Assembly (NCBI RefSeq): GCF_900184945.1
Contig: NZ_FXYF01000003.1
Location: 399,869 to 463,868, forward strand
Length of the DNA stretch: 64,000 bases
From: Antarctobacter aquimaris
Lineage (GTDB): Bacteria; Pseudomonadota; Alphaproteobacteria; Rhodobacterales; Rhodobacteraceae
Reading direction: 5' to 3'
The position numbers and the translations under genes are program-made. The stretch's first letter is position 1. Each line of letters opens with the position of its first letter. A model generated the notes under the pieces. It searched no databases. It was given only the letters and a program-made list of their open reading frames with translations, and was not told where the DNA came from. This document shows positions 26,427 through 35,555 of this stretch, in pieces.

Positions 26427-26635
26427 TGTGGCGCGTTCCCGCTGTCAGGTTGCACTGGACCAGCATACATCTGGGTGAGGTCAAGAAATCGTTTACCAGA
26501 TATGGTTTCGGCGTGTCACCCCTATAAATCGTTCCGGCAGACCGCAGGAGGCGAGGCCGCGCCGCCCGCCCCTTGCATCCTCGCCGCCGCTGCGCCATCT
26601 ACGCCATGGTGGAAAGACAACCTTGAGGGGACGAG

Positions 26636-27547
26636 ATGCTGGAACTGGGCGGCGGCCAGAAAGCGGCCATGAATTTGGTCAAGGATATCTCGGAAGCGGA
26701 GTTCATGGCAGAGGTCGTGGACGGGTCCAAGGAGGTGCCGGTCATCGTCGATTTCTGGGCGCCCTGGTGCGGCCCGTGCAAGACGCTGGGCCCGTTGCTG
26801 GAGGACGCGGTGAAGGCGGCCAAGGGCGCGGTGCGCATGGTCAAGGTCAACGTCGACGAGGCGCAGGCCATCGCCGGGCAATTGCGCATCCAGTCGATCC
26901 CGACGGTCTATGCCTTCTTCAAGGGCCAGCCGGTGGACGGCTTTCAGGGCGCGTTGCCGGCGTCCGAGATCAAGGCCTTTGTCGAGCGGGTGATCAAGGC
27001 GGCGGGCGGCGATGCCTCGGGCGGGCTGGACGACGCGGTGGCCGCGGCCGAAGAGATGCTGGACCAGGGCGAGGCGGTGGACGCGGCGCAGACCTTTGCC
27101 GCCATCCTGGAGGAAGAGCCGGCCCATGCGGGCGCCTATGGCGGCCTGGTGCGGTCCTATATCGCCATGGGCGAGCTGGACCAGGCCGAGGCGATCCTGA
27201 ACGGCGCGCCGGCCGAGATTTCCAAGGCGGCGGAACTGGAGGCGGCGCATGCGCAACTGCTGCTGGCGCGGCAGGCGACCAAGGCCGGCCCGATCGCCGA
27301 GTTGACCGCCGCGGTCGAGGCCAACCCGGACGATCATCAGGCGCGGTTCGACCTGGCGCAGGCGCTCTATGCCAAGGGCGACGCCGGCGCGGCGGTGGAC
27401 CAGCTGCTGGACATCTTCCGGCGCGATCGCGAGTGGAACGACGGGGCGGCGAAAACCCAGCTGTTCACCATCTTCGAGGCGCTGAAGCCGAACGACCCGG
27501 TGGCGCTGCACGGGCGGCGGAAACTGAGCTCGATGATATTTGCCTGA
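26636..27547 (+). CDS. cnoX: Thioredoxin-TPR chaperedoxin (CnoX/YbbN-like)
   Basis: A 303-residue protein with an N-terminal thioredoxin fold (about residues 15-120) and a C-terminal tetratricopeptide region (about 130-300). The redox motif WCGPC at 44-48 keeps both cysteines; in E. coli CnoX the motif lacks redox activity, so this version may still be an active oxidoreductase. The family protects proteins from oxidative damage and passes them to DnaK/GroEL. The downstream lonN and trm112 genes form a conserved alphaproteobacterial cluster with it. Confidence 0.88.
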   Translation: MLELGGGQKAAMNLVKDISEAEFMAEVVDGSKEVPVIVDFWAPWCGPCKTLGPLLEDAVKAAKGAVRMVKVNVDEAQAIAGQLRIQSIPTVYAFFKGQPVDGFQGALPASEIKAFVERVIKAAGGDASGGLDDAVAAAEEMLDQGEAVDAAQTFAAILEEEPAHAGAYGGLVRSYIAMGELDQAEAILNGAPAEISKAAELEAAHAQLLLARQATKAGPIAELTAAVEANPDDHQARFDLAQALYAKGDAGAAVDQLLDIFRRDREWNDGAAKTQLFTIFEALKPNDPVALHGRRKLSSMIFA

Positions 27548-27574
27548 GCCCCGGGTCAGCCTAGGTTCACCGGC

Positions 27575-28216
27575 ATGACAAGGCTCAAAGATCTGCCGGG
27601 CACGATCCCGGTCTTCCCCCTGCCGGGCGCGCTTCTCCTGCCGAGAGCCCGCCTGCCTCTGCACATCTTCGAGCCGCGCTATCTGGCGATGCTCGACGAC
27701 AGCCTGAAGACGGAGACGCGGCTGATCGGGATGCTGCAACCCAATGCCGTGCCCGGGCGCGAGGCCAAGGGCCTGCACCGGATCGGCTGCGCGGGCCGCA
27801 TCACGCAGTTCTCCGAGACGGAGGACGGGCGCTACATGGTCACGCTGACCGGCATCTCGCGCTTTCGCGTGCTGAGGGAGGTCGACGGGTTCACCCCCTA
27901 CCGGCGCTGCGAGGTGAGCTGGGAGGGCTTTGAGCGCGACCTGCAAGGCGCCGAGACCGACGACAGCTTTGACCGGGGCCGGTTCATGAACCTGCTGGAC
28001 CGCTATTTCTCGTCCAAGGACCTGTCGGCGGACTGGCCGACCTTGCAGGAGGCGGACGACGAATTGCTGCTGAATTCGCTGTCGATGCTGCTGGAGTTCA
28101 CCCCCGAGGACAAGCAGGCGCTGCTGGAGGCGCCGTCGCTCAGCACCCGGCGCGAGACGCTGGTGACGCTGATCGAATACGCGCTGCGCGGCGGCGAGGA
28201 GGACCTGATCCAATGA
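27575..28216 (+). CDS. Lon N-terminal-domain protein
   Basis: A 213-residue stand-alone LON substrate-binding domain ([61 protein letters not shown]). It lacks the Lon ATPase and protease domains. The cellular role of these proteins is not settled; cereblon-like ligand binding is known for related domains. Its stop overlaps the Trm112 gene start by 4 bases. Confidence 0.92.
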   Translation: MTRLKDLPGTIPVFPLPGALLLPRARLPLHIFEPRYLAMLDDSLKTETRLIGMLQPNAVPGREAKGLHRIGCAGRITQFSETEDGRYMVTLTGISRFRVLREVDGFTPYRRCEVSWEGFERDLQGAETDDSFDRGRFMNLLDRYFSSKDLSADWPTLQEADDELLLNSLSMLLEFTPEDKQALLEAPSLSTRRETLVTLIEYALRGGEEDLIQ

Positions 28217-28389
28217 CCCCCCAATTCGACCGCCGGATGCTGGAGGCGCTGGTCTGCCCGGTCACCCAGACCGGGCTGCGCTATGACGCCGACAAGCAGG
28301 AGCTGATCAGCCGGGCGGCCGGGCTGGCCTACCCGATCCGCGACGGCATCCCGGTGATGTTGCAGGACGAGGCGCGGCGGCTGGACTGA
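28213..28389 (+). CDS. Trm112-family small protein
   Basis: A 58-residue protein ([18 protein letters not shown] to DEARRLD) of the Trm112/YcaR family, with the CPVT and [11 protein letters not shown] signatures. In eukaryotes Trm112 activates methyltransferases; bacterial members are small and often encoded near lonN, as here. It has one cysteine near the start instead of a full zinc site. The start overlaps the lonN stop (ATGA). Confidence 0.88.
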   Translation: MTPQFDRRMLEALVCPVTQTGLRYDADKQELISRAAGLAYPIRDGIPVMLQDEARRLD

Positions 28390-28398
28390 GCCGGGGCG

Positions 28399-30009
28399 CT
28401 AGGGCGACAGGGTTTTCAGGCCGGGCGGCAGCTTGACGAACTGGTCGTCGTGGCCGTGCGGCGTGTACCATTCGCCGCCGATGTGTTTGCCGACCCGGAT
28501 TTCGCCGGTCATCCGGCTGACGGGTTGCACGTAGTTCAGCGGTTGTGGGTAGATCGGTAGCAGGCCGATCCGCAGGACCGTGCCGGGGGCGTAGGTGCCG
28601 GCGGCCGGGGCGGGTGTCGTTCGGACCAGGCGGGCGTCCGGTGGCAGCAGGAGATAGCGGTTTTCGTTGTAGCCGGTGCGATACCAGCGGCCCGAGACAT
28701 GCGCGCCAAGCTCCACGATGCCGCGCGACAGGGAGATCACCGGCGCCTCCTGGGACGGGCGCGCGCGGATCTCGACCGATTTCACCAGCACCCGTGTTCC
28801 GGCGGGGTAGGCGTCGGGGTCCGGGTCGGGTTTGTCCTCCGTTGGCACGGGCTGGACGCGGGACCTGAGCGTGGCGCGGGCGGCGGATGCGGCGGCGGTG
28901 TCGGGGAAATTTGCGATCAGGCGGTCCAGCGCGGCCTTTTGCGCGTCCGGTTCCGTGACGACCAGCGCGGCCATGAGCGCCTGGTTGGCGCGGGCCTCGC
29001 GGGCCAGCCCGTCGGCCTGTTGCCGGGCCTCGCGCATCCGGTCCAGCCGGGCCTGGGCGCTGCGCGCGGCGGAGGTGCCGGGGAATTCGGCGATCAGCCG
29101 GTCCAGCCCGGTTTCCAGTGCCGCGTCGTCCGGCAGGCCGAACAGCCGCGCCAGTGCGCGGTCGGCCCGGGTTTCGCGGTCCGGTTCGGCGGCGGGCGCG
29201 GCCGCCTTGAGCACGCCGCTGTTGCGCAGGATGTCGGCCATGGGCACCGCGTAGTTGACGCTGTTGCGGGCCGACCCGGCGTGGTGCAGGGCAACCACCT
29301 TTTGACTGCTGGCGTCGATCACCGGCGAGCCGGAGTTGCCCGGCAGGGTGTCGCAGGTGTGCAGCACGCGGTCGTCGGACAGGGCGGGGGCATTGGCGCG
29401 GCACTTCTCGCGGCTGATGCGCTGCGCCTCGCCCATCGGGTGGCCGATGATCCAGAACGGCGCGTTGTCGTCGGGCGCGTCCGCGACCAGTGCGAGGGTG
29501 CCGTAGGTCTGCCCCGGTTTCGCGCCGACGATGCGCAACAGCGTGTAGTCCAGCGGCTTGCTGGTTTCGACCGGGACCGGGTTGACGATGAACCTCTCGC
29601 TGCCTTCCTCGATGCCCTCGTTCAGGTAGCCGGCCACGAACTGCACCCCGACGATGGCGGTGGCCTTTGCGCGCGGGTTTTCGAGGATGCCGGGCACGCA
29701 GTGGTGATTGGTCATCAACAGGTCGTCGTCGACCAGGAAGGCGGTGCAGGGAAAAACGCCGGCATCGGTGGCCACGTCCAGCCGCCCGACGGCACGGCCC
29801 ATCCGGGCAAACACCGAGTTGGGCGAATAGGTGGCGATGAATTCGTTGTTGTAGGCGCCGAAGGCGGCCTCGAGCGTGATGTCCCCGGCCGACTGGGTGG
29901 TCGACAGCACGGTCTTGCCGAAGGACGACAGGTCAAAGCCGATCAGGTCCTGCGACAGGGCGGGGGTGGCGGCGAGGACGGCGGAAATGAGCGTGGCCCT
30001 GAAATGCAT
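28399..30009 (-). CDS. Secreted trypsin-like serine protease with SH3-like tail
   Basis: A 536-residue exported protein. A signal peptide ends near residue 19 (ATPALSQ). The chymotrypsin-fold domain (about 60-270) has catalytic His103 in TNHHCV, Asp154 in PLDYTLL and Ser226 in PGNSGSPV. Cysteine pairs 88/104 and 203/219 could form disulfides. A helical Ala/Arg/Asp-rich stretch follows (about 285-385), then an SH3-like domain (about 395-450, VLVKSVEIRARPSQEAPVISL) that may bind the cell wall. It is a tandem paralogue of the protease encoded just upstream. Confidence 0.88.
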   Translation of the reverse strand: MHFRATLISAVLAATPALSQDLIGFDLSSFGKTVLSTTQSAGDITLEAAFGAYNNEFIATYSPNSVFARMGRAVGRLDVATDAGVFPCTAFLVDDDLLMTNHHCVPGILENPRAKATAIVGVQFVAGYLNEGIEEGSERFIVNPVPVETSKPLDYTLLRIVGAKPGQTYGTLALVADAPDDNAPFWIIGHPMGEAQRISREKCRANAPALSDDRVLHTCDTLPGNSGSPVIDASSQKVVALHHAGSARNSVNYAVPMADILRNSGVLKAAAPAAEPDRETRADRALARLFGLPDDAALETGLDRLIAEFPGTSAARSAQARLDRMREARQQADGLAREARANQALMAALVVTEPDAQKAALDRLIANFPDTAAASAARATLRSRVQPVPTEDKPDPDPDAYPAGTRVLVKSVEIRARPSQEAPVISLSRGIVELGAHVSGRWYRTGYNENRYLLLPPDARLVRTTPAPAAGTYAPGTVLRIGLLPIYPQPLNYVQPVSRMTGEIRVGKHIGGEWYTPHGHDDQFVKLPPGLKTLSP

Positions 30010-30098
30010 GTCACTCCCGATCCCTGTTCGAAATGTCGGGTGAGCCTAGCATGGGGGCGGTTTCATTGCACGAAGAAGGGGGCGGCACCGGGCCCGCC

Positions 30099-32438
30099 TC
30101 ACCTTGGCAGCAGGGCGCGCATCGCCTCCTGGGTCTGCGGGCCGACCTGGCCGGTGATCCCGCCGCTGTAGACCCCCTTGGCCGACAGGGCGCGTTGCAG
30201 CGCAAAGACGGTGTCGCGCGGCCAGTCCCCGGCGCGGCGTTCGGCGGCCCAGGGGCTGCCGGCGGCGAGGCTGCGCAGGTAGAAGTCCGCCGCCTTGTCG
30301 GCGTCCTTGTCCATGCCGCGCCCGGTCTCATGCATCCAGCCCAGGGTGACCAGCGAGTTTTTGAGCCCCTGTGCGGCGGCGCGGCCATACCACAGCGCGG
30401 CGTCGCTGTCGGACTGGGCGACGCCCAGGCCCTGGAGGTAATGCGTGCCCAGCGCCTCCTGCGCAAAGGCATAGCCCTGCTCGGCGGACTGGGTGTAGAG
30501 CGCGACGGCGGTTTCCAGCGACTTGTCGACGCCCAGCCCGGCGGCGTGCAGGTTGGCCAGGTTGTACTGCGCGGCGGGGTCGCCCTGGTCGGCGGCGGCG
30601 GTGAACCATTTCGCGGCGGTCTCGTAGGATTTGACCACGCCGCGCCCCGAGACGTGGATGTTGGCCAGCATCAGCTGCGCCGGGGCATGGCCCTGTTCGG
30701 CGGCGAGGCGAAACAGTTCGGCCGCGGCGGCGTCCGAGCGGGTGACGCCCAGTCCTTCGGCGTAGAGCGTGCCGAGGGCATACTGCGCCTCGGCAAAGTT
30801 CTGCGCGGCGGACTTGGCGTACCAGTAGGCGGCGGTTTCCGGCGATTTCTCGACGATCTCGCCGCGGGCGTACATGTCGCCCAGCTGTTTCTGCGCATAG
30901 TAGTAGTCGCGTTCGGCGGCGGCCATGATATGCGCCAGCGCCAGCGTTTCGGAGGCGGGCACGCCCAGGCCGTGGCGGTAGATCTCGCCCAGGCCGGATT
31001 CGGCGATGGGGTAGCCCAGATCGGTGGCGCGGCTCAGCCAGTCATGCGCGGCGGCATAGTCGATGTCGACCCCGTTGCCCTGGAGGTAGGCGACGCCCAG
31101 CCCGGCCTGGCCGATCGGGTCGCCCGCCTCGGCGGCGGCGCGGTAGATCGGCAGCGCCTCGTCGTAGCGTTTGGCGGCGGTCAGCGCCTCGGCGAGAAAG
31201 GCGGTCAGGCGCGGGTGGTTCGGGAAGGCGTCGAGCGCCGCGAGGCAGGCGGCAATCCCGGGCTCGGCGTCGATGTCGTCGAACCGCACGCCCGGTTGCA
31301 GCATCAGCCCGGCGGCGCGGTCGGGGTGGTACATGTCGCCGGCGATCCGGTCGCAGGCCTGCACCTCGGCGTTTTCGGCCATGCGATCGGCCAGTGCGGC
31401 GGGGCCGCGCGGCTGTTCCGGTTCGGGGTTCGGCTTTTGCAGGGCGGCGATCAGCTGCCCGGCGGTGCGCGCGGCCGAGGTGCCGGGAACCTCCAGCACA
31501 AGCGTTTCGAGCGCGATCAGGCGTTCGTCGGTGTCGAGGATCGCAAGCGCCTGCGACAGCCGGGTGATGGCCTGCGCCTCTGGATCGGGCGCGGTGGTCG
31601 CCGGGCCGGTGTCGGCGGGCGGCACGAGGGCTGCGAGCAGGGCGCTGTTGGCCAGGATGCGGGTCATCGGGATGGCGTAGTTGACGCTGTTGTTGGCCGA
31701 GCCGGCGTGGTGCAGCCCGATCACCCGGCGGGTGTCGGCGTCGATCACCGGCGAGCCGGAGTTGCCCGGCAGCGTGTCGCAGGTGTGCAGCAGCTGGCCG
31801 TCCGACAGCGCGGGGGAATTGGCGCGGCATTTCTCGCGGCTGATGCGCTGCGATTCGCCCATCGGGTGGCCGATGATGAGGTAGGGATCATTGTCGTTGG
31901 GCGTCAGTGCGGCGAGCGCCAGGGTGCCGAAGTCCTGCCCCGGCTTGTCGCCCAGCACCCGCAGGAGGGTGTAATCGAGGTCTTTGGACGTCTCCACCGG
32001 GGTCGGGTCGACGGTGTAGCGGCGGGTGCCTTCGGTCACGCCTTCGTGGGTGTAGCCCAGCACGAACTGCACCCCGACGATGGTGGTGGCCTTGGCCTTG
32101 GGGTTGTCGAGGATGCCGGGCACGCAGTGGTTGTTGGTCATGATCAGGTCGTCATCGACGAGGAAGGCGGTGCAGGGAAACACGCCCGTGTCGGTGGCGA
32201 CATCCAGCCGCCCGACCGAGCGGCCGATGCGGGCAAAGAAGGAATTGGGCGAATAGGCCGAGATGAATTCGTTGTTGTAGGCTTCGAAGGCGACCTCGTT
32301 AACGATGTCGCCGGCCGCCACCTGGTTGCGCGACAGCACCACCTTGCCAAAGGACGACAGGTCGAAACCGACGGTGTCCTGCGCCAGCGCGGGGCCGGCG
32401 GCAAGCAGGAGGGCGGACAGGGCGAAAAGCGGGCGCAT
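30099..32438 (-). CDS. Secreted trypsin-like protease with Sel1 repeats and PG-binding tail
   Basis: A 779-residue exported protein. The signal peptide is near 1-20 (AAGPALAQ). The protease domain is closely related to that of the downstream gene, with His104 in TNNHCV, Asp155 in DLDYTLL and Ser227 in PGNSGSPV. From about residue 400 to 720 there are roughly nine Sel1-like repeats (AAYWYAKSAAQNFAEAQYALG pattern, G-x-G-V spacing). The C-terminal end GVYSGGITGQVGPQTQEAM looks like a peptidoglycan-binding helix motif. Sel1 repeats usually make protein-protein contacts; targets are unknown. Confidence 0.88.
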   Translation of the reverse strand: MRPLFALSALLLAAGPALAQDTVGFDLSSFGKVVLSRNQVAAGDIVNEVAFEAYNNEFISAYSPNSFFARIGRSVGRLDVATDTGVFPCTAFLVDDDLIMTNNHCVPGILDNPKAKATTIVGVQFVLGYTHEGVTEGTRRYTVDPTPVETSKDLDYTLLRVLGDKPGQDFGTLALAALTPNDNDPYLIIGHPMGESQRISREKCRANSPALSDGQLLHTCDTLPGNSGSPVIDADTRRVIGLHHAGSANNSVNYAIPMTRILANSALLAALVPPADTGPATTAPDPEAQAITRLSQALAILDTDERLIALETLVLEVPGTSAARTAGQLIAALQKPNPEPEQPRGPAALADRMAENAEVQACDRIAGDMYHPDRAAGLMLQPGVRFDDIDAEPGIAACLAALDAFPNHPRLTAFLAEALTAAKRYDEALPIYRAAAEAGDPIGQAGLGVAYLQGNGVDIDYAAAHDWLSRATDLGYPIAESGLGEIYRHGLGVPASETLALAHIMAAAERDYYYAQKQLGDMYARGEIVEKSPETAAYWYAKSAAQNFAEAQYALGTLYAEGLGVTRSDAAAAELFRLAAEQGHAPAQLMLANIHVSGRGVVKSYETAAKWFTAAADQGDPAAQYNLANLHAAGLGVDKSLETAVALYTQSAEQGYAFAQEALGTHYLQGLGVAQSDSDAALWYGRAAAQGLKNSLVTLGWMHETGRGMDKDADKAADFYLRSLAAGSPWAAERRAGDWPRDTVFALQRALSAKGVYSGGITGQVGPQTQEAMRALLPR

Positions 32439-32530
32439 GGGGCCTCACGGGGGGGGCTGGAGGGGTTGCGATGGCCCAGCCTAGCACAGACCGCGACGGA
32501 AGGGTCGGGCGGTATTCCTGACCCTGGAGC

Positions 32531-32600
32531 GGGGCAGGGGGGCGCTGCCCCCGTCGCGCGATGCGCGACTCCCCCGGAGGTATTTGGACCAAGAAGAAGC
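32531..32600 (+). repeat. Dispersed TATTT/AAGAAG intergenic motif, copy C
   Basis: GGGGGGCGCTGCCCCC and GTCGCGC-GAT-GCGCGAC hairpins, then CTCCCCCGGAGG and TATTTGGACCAAGAAGAAG. It lies just past the 3' end of the threonine dehydratase gene and in the opposite orientation to it. Confidence 0.6.
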
Positions 32601-32611
32601 CCTGGGGGCGG

Positions 32612-33577
32612 TCAGGCGGTCAGGGCGCGGGCGAGCGTCGCCGGGTCGAGGTTGCCGCCGGAGATGGTGCAGATCACCGTGTCGCTGGCGATCTGGTCGC
32701 CGCGGAACAGGGCGGCGGCCAGCGCCACGGCACCGCCCGGTTCGGCCACCAGCTTCAGGTGTCGCACGGCGAGCGCCATGGCGCGCAGCACCTCACCGTC
32801 GCTGACGGTCAGGCCGGGGCCGCAGAGGCGGGCGTTGATCGGGAAGGTGATCTCGCCCGGCATCGGCGTCAGGATCGCGTCGCAGAGCCCGCCTGCCTCG
32901 CTCGCGTTGCGTTCGCGGCTGCCGGAGCGCAGCGAACGGGCGGTGTCGTCGTAGTCCCGGGGCTCGGCCGGGCGGGGGCGCAGGCCGGGGGCGCGGGCCT
33001 CGAGCGCCAGGGCGATGCCGGCGGTCAGCCCGCCGCCGCCGCAGCAGATGAGGACATCGGCCTGCGTCACGCCCAGCTCGGCGGCCTGTTCGGCGATCTC
33101 CAGCCCGCAGGTGCCCTGTCCGGCGATGACCTGCGGCTCGTCGTAGGGTTTGACCAGGGTCAGGCCGCGCTGGGTGGCGAGGCGGGTGCCGATCTCTTCG
33201 CGGCTTTCGCCGGCGCGGTCGTAGAGCACCACCTCGGCGCCGTAGGCGCGGGTGCCGTCGATCTTGGCGGCGGGGGCGTCGGCGGGCATCAGGATCACCG
33301 CCGGCACGCCGAGGCGCCGCGCGGCGTAGGCCACGCCCTGCGCATGGTTGCCGGAGGAATAGGCCAGCACGCCGCGGGCGCGCTGGTCCTCGGGCAGGGC
33401 GGTCAGGGCGGACCAGGCGCCGCGGAACTTGAAGCTGCCGGTGAGTTGCAGGCACTCCGGCTTGACCAGGACGCGGCGCCCGGCGAGGTCGTCGAGCAGG
33501 GGGGACCACAAGAGCGGGGTGCGGCGGGTGACGCCCTGGGCCCGCCGGGCCGCGGCTTCGATCATCTGGATGTCCAT
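32612..33577 (-). CDS. PLP-dependent threonine/serine dehydratase
   Basis: A 321-residue fold-type II PLP enzyme. Lys50 in LTGSFKFRGA is the Schiff-base lysine, SSGNHAQG binds the substrate carboxylate, and the glycine loop CGGGGLTAG binds the phosphate. There is no C-terminal ACT regulatory domain, so it resembles the short catabolic TdcB/serine-racemase-like group rather than biosynthetic IlvA. AGGAGAGG precedes the start at 33577. Confidence 0.92.
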   Translation of the reverse strand: MDIQMIEAAARRAQGVTRRTPLLWSPLLDDLAGRRVLVKPECLQLTGSFKFRGAWSALTALPEDQRARGVLAYSSGNHAQGVAYAARRLGVPAVILMPADAPAAKIDGTRAYGAEVVLYDRAGESREEIGTRLATQRGLTLVKPYDEPQVIAGQGTCGLEIAEQAAELGVTQADVLICCGGGGLTAGIALALEARAPGLRPRPAEPRDYDDTARSLRSGSRERNASEAGGLCDAILTPMPGEITFPINARLCGPGLTVSDGEVLRAMALAVRHLKLVAEPGGAVALAAALFRGDQIASDTVICTISGGNLDPATLARALTA

Positions 33578-33671
33578 GGCGCCTCTCCTGTCTGCGGGGG
33601 CAGGGGGCCGCAGCGCCGGGGATTTGTCAATTGGTCTTGAACCTCCGGGGCTTGGCGGGCAGCTTGCGGGG

Positions 33672-34190
33672 ATGATCGAGAAACACGCAGAACGGGACGG
33701 GGTGCGCAGCACCGCCTGGTATTCGCCCTGCGGCGGCTATCGCTACGGGCTGCGGCGGGTCTGGGACGCGGGGGCGGGGGAGATGATGTACGTCATGCTG
33801 AACCCCTCGACCGCGACCGAGGCGCAGAACGATGCCACCATCGAGCGCTGCCAGCGGCGCGCGGCGGCGCTGGGGTTTGGCGGGATCCGCATCGCCAACC
33901 TGTTTGCCTGGCGCGCCACCCGGCCGGCGGATCTGAAGTCTGCCGAGGACCCGGAGGGGCCGGAGAACGCGGATCTCTTGCGGGCCTGGTCCGGCGCGGC
34001 CGCTGTGACGCTGGCGGCCTGGGGGGTGCATGGCGCGTTGCGCGATGCCGGGCCGCGGGTGGCCGGGCTGCTGGAGGGCGATGTGCGCCACCTGGGGTTG
34101 ACCCGGGAGGGCCATCCGCGCCATCCGCTCTACGTGAGTTATGCGGTGCAGCCGCAGCCCTGGCCGAAGGAGGCGCGTTATGCCGCGTGA
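33672..34190 (+). CDS. DUF1643-domain protein
   Basis: A 172-residue protein with the DUF1643 hallmarks RYGLRRVW, YVMLNPSTA, DATIERC and RIANLFAWRAT. The function is unknown. It is divergent from the threonine dehydratase gene and overlaps the next small gene by 11 bases. Confidence 0.88.
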   Translation: MIEKHAERDGVRSTAWYSPCGGYRYGLRRVWDAGAGEMMYVMLNPSTATEAQNDATIERCQRRAAALGFGGIRIANLFAWRATRPADLKSAEDPEGPENADLLRAWSGAAAVTLAAWGVHGALRDAGPRVAGLLEGDVRHLGLTREGHPRHPLYVSYAVQPQPWPKEARYAA

Positions 34191-34452
34191 TGAAGACAGC
34201 GACTCGCTGGCGCAGGCCGTCGACCGGCTGAGCGAACAGATGAAGATCTGGAACCGGCGCAACCGGTTCTGGCGGCTGGCCGGGGTCAACCTGGTGCGCG
34301 GGCTGATGCTGGGCCTGGGCACGGCGCTGGGGGCGACGGCGCTGGTGTCGGTCGCGGTGCTGCTGCTGAGCCAGATCGAGTTCATCCCGATCCTGGGCGA
34401 GCTGGCGACCTCGATCATCCAGGAAATCGACACCCTCGATACCGGGCAGTAA
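34180..34452 (+). CDS. DUF5665-like small membrane protein
   Basis: A 90-residue protein with a charged N-terminus (about 1-30, including WNRRNRFWRLAG) and one or two hydrophobic segments (about residues 37-65, Gly/Leu/Ala-rich). It overlaps the DUF1643 gene by 11 bases. The function is unknown. Confidence 0.8.
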   Translation: MPRDEDSDSLAQAVDRLSEQMKIWNRRNRFWRLAGVNLVRGLMLGLGTALGATALVSVAVLLLSQIEFIPILGELATSIIQEIDTLDTGQ

Positions 34453-34553
34453 CCGCCGCTTTACCCTGATTGGCGAAAGCCGTTGCCCTGAACGGGGCCT
34501 TGGCCGCATCCTGTGCGCGGGTGCGGGACTGGGGCTGAAACAGGGTTGACCCC

Positions 34554-35051
34554 ATGTACCTGCTTGCCGGTTTCTTCGGGCTGATGGCGCTGGCGTCGGT
34601 GACGCTGGCCGGGTTTTCGGTCTTGCCGGAGGACGCGCCGCCGGATGACGAAGACGACGATCCCGGTCCGTTTCCGATGCGCGGCGAAGGCGACACGCTG
34701 TTTGCCCGCATGGGCCTGGTCGACATGCCCTGGCCCGAGCCTCTGGCCGCCCCGGCGGTGCCGCAGGGCGCGGTGTCCTGCGCGCCGGGGGGTGCGGCGG
34801 ACCCCTCCCCCTGGCTGGACTACGACGCCGATGAGGAGCACCTGGTCGTGATCTACGACGACACCGGACAGGGCGAGGATCCGCAGCTGGCGCTGGTGCC
34901 GCGCGCCGATGATCCCGCCATCACCGAGATCGTCGTGGGCGGCCGCGTGCTGGCCAGCCTGCCGACCGCCGGCGCGCCGCCGCTGTCGGCGATCTTTCTG
35001 CTGGGGGAAAGCGCGGCGGCGGCTCTTGCCTCCCCGGGGTTTATCGCGTAA
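34554..35051 (+). CDS. Hypothetical membrane-anchored acidic protein
   Basis: A 165-residue protein with an N-terminal hydrophobic segment (about residues 2-23) followed by a strongly acidic stretch (PPDDEDDDPGP) and a soluble domain with ELVVIYDDT-type strands. Acidic leaders after a hydrophobic start occur in roseobacter exported RTX-like proteins, but no RTX repeats are present. I do not recognise the family. Confidence 0.6.
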   Translation: MYLLAGFFGLMALASVTLAGFSVLPEDAPPDDEDDDPGPFPMRGEGDTLFARMGLVDMPWPEPLAAPAVPQGAVSCAPGGAADPSPWLDYDADEEHLVVIYDDTGQGEDPQLALVPRADDPAITEIVVGGRVLASLPTAGAPPLSAIFLLGESAAAALASPGFIA

Positions 35052-35145
35052 GCGCACGCATCCGCGCTCGCGGAGCTCTCCACGGGCCCTGCTGGACGAC
35101 ATCCCGGCTTGTGCCATGACCCTATGACCTGAAAAGGAGACCCCG

Positions 35146-35415
35146 ATGTCGATCACTGTCGAAGAAAAGAACCGTCTGATGACGGAATACGCCACCAAGC
35201 CGGGCGACACCGGTTCGCCCGAAGTGCAGGTGGCCATCCTGACCTCGCGCATCTCGACGCTGACCGAGCACTTCAAGACCCACAAGAAGGACAACCACTC
35301 GCGCCGTGGCCTTCTGATGATGGTCGCGCAGCGCCGCAAGCTTCTGGATTACCTCAAGGCCAAGGACGAAGAGCGGTACAAGTCGCTGATCGCCCGGCTC
35401 GGCATTCGCCGCTGA
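35146..35415 (+). CDS. rpsO: 30S ribosomal protein S15
   Basis: An 89-residue protein with all conserved parts of S15 ([38 protein letters not shown]). It binds 16S rRNA and 30S proteins S6/S18. AAAAGGAGA precedes the start. A strong terminator follows. Unlike the usual order it is not directly followed by pnp; two minus-strand genes intervene. Confidence 0.98.
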   Translation: MSITVEEKNRLMTEYATKPGDTGSPEVQVAILTSRISTLTEHFKTHKKDNHSRRGLLMMVAQRRKLLDYLKAKDEERYKSLIARLGIRR

Positions 35416-35440
35416 GGATCCGCTGTCGCAAGACGTCGAA

Positions 35441-35470
35441 GGGGCCGCATTGCGCGGCCCCTTTTGTTTT
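35441..35470 (+). terminator. Rho-independent terminator of rpsO
   Basis: Stem GGGGCCGC (35441-35448) and GCGGCCCC (35454-35461) with loop ATTGC, followed by TTTTGTTTT. Confidence 0.9.
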
Positions 35471-35555
35471 CGGGTCACCTTGTTTTCGGGTCGCTGCCGG
35501 ATGATTGCGCCGGGCTGACCCGGCGATCCGGTCCGACTGATGGTCAGGCCGACGG

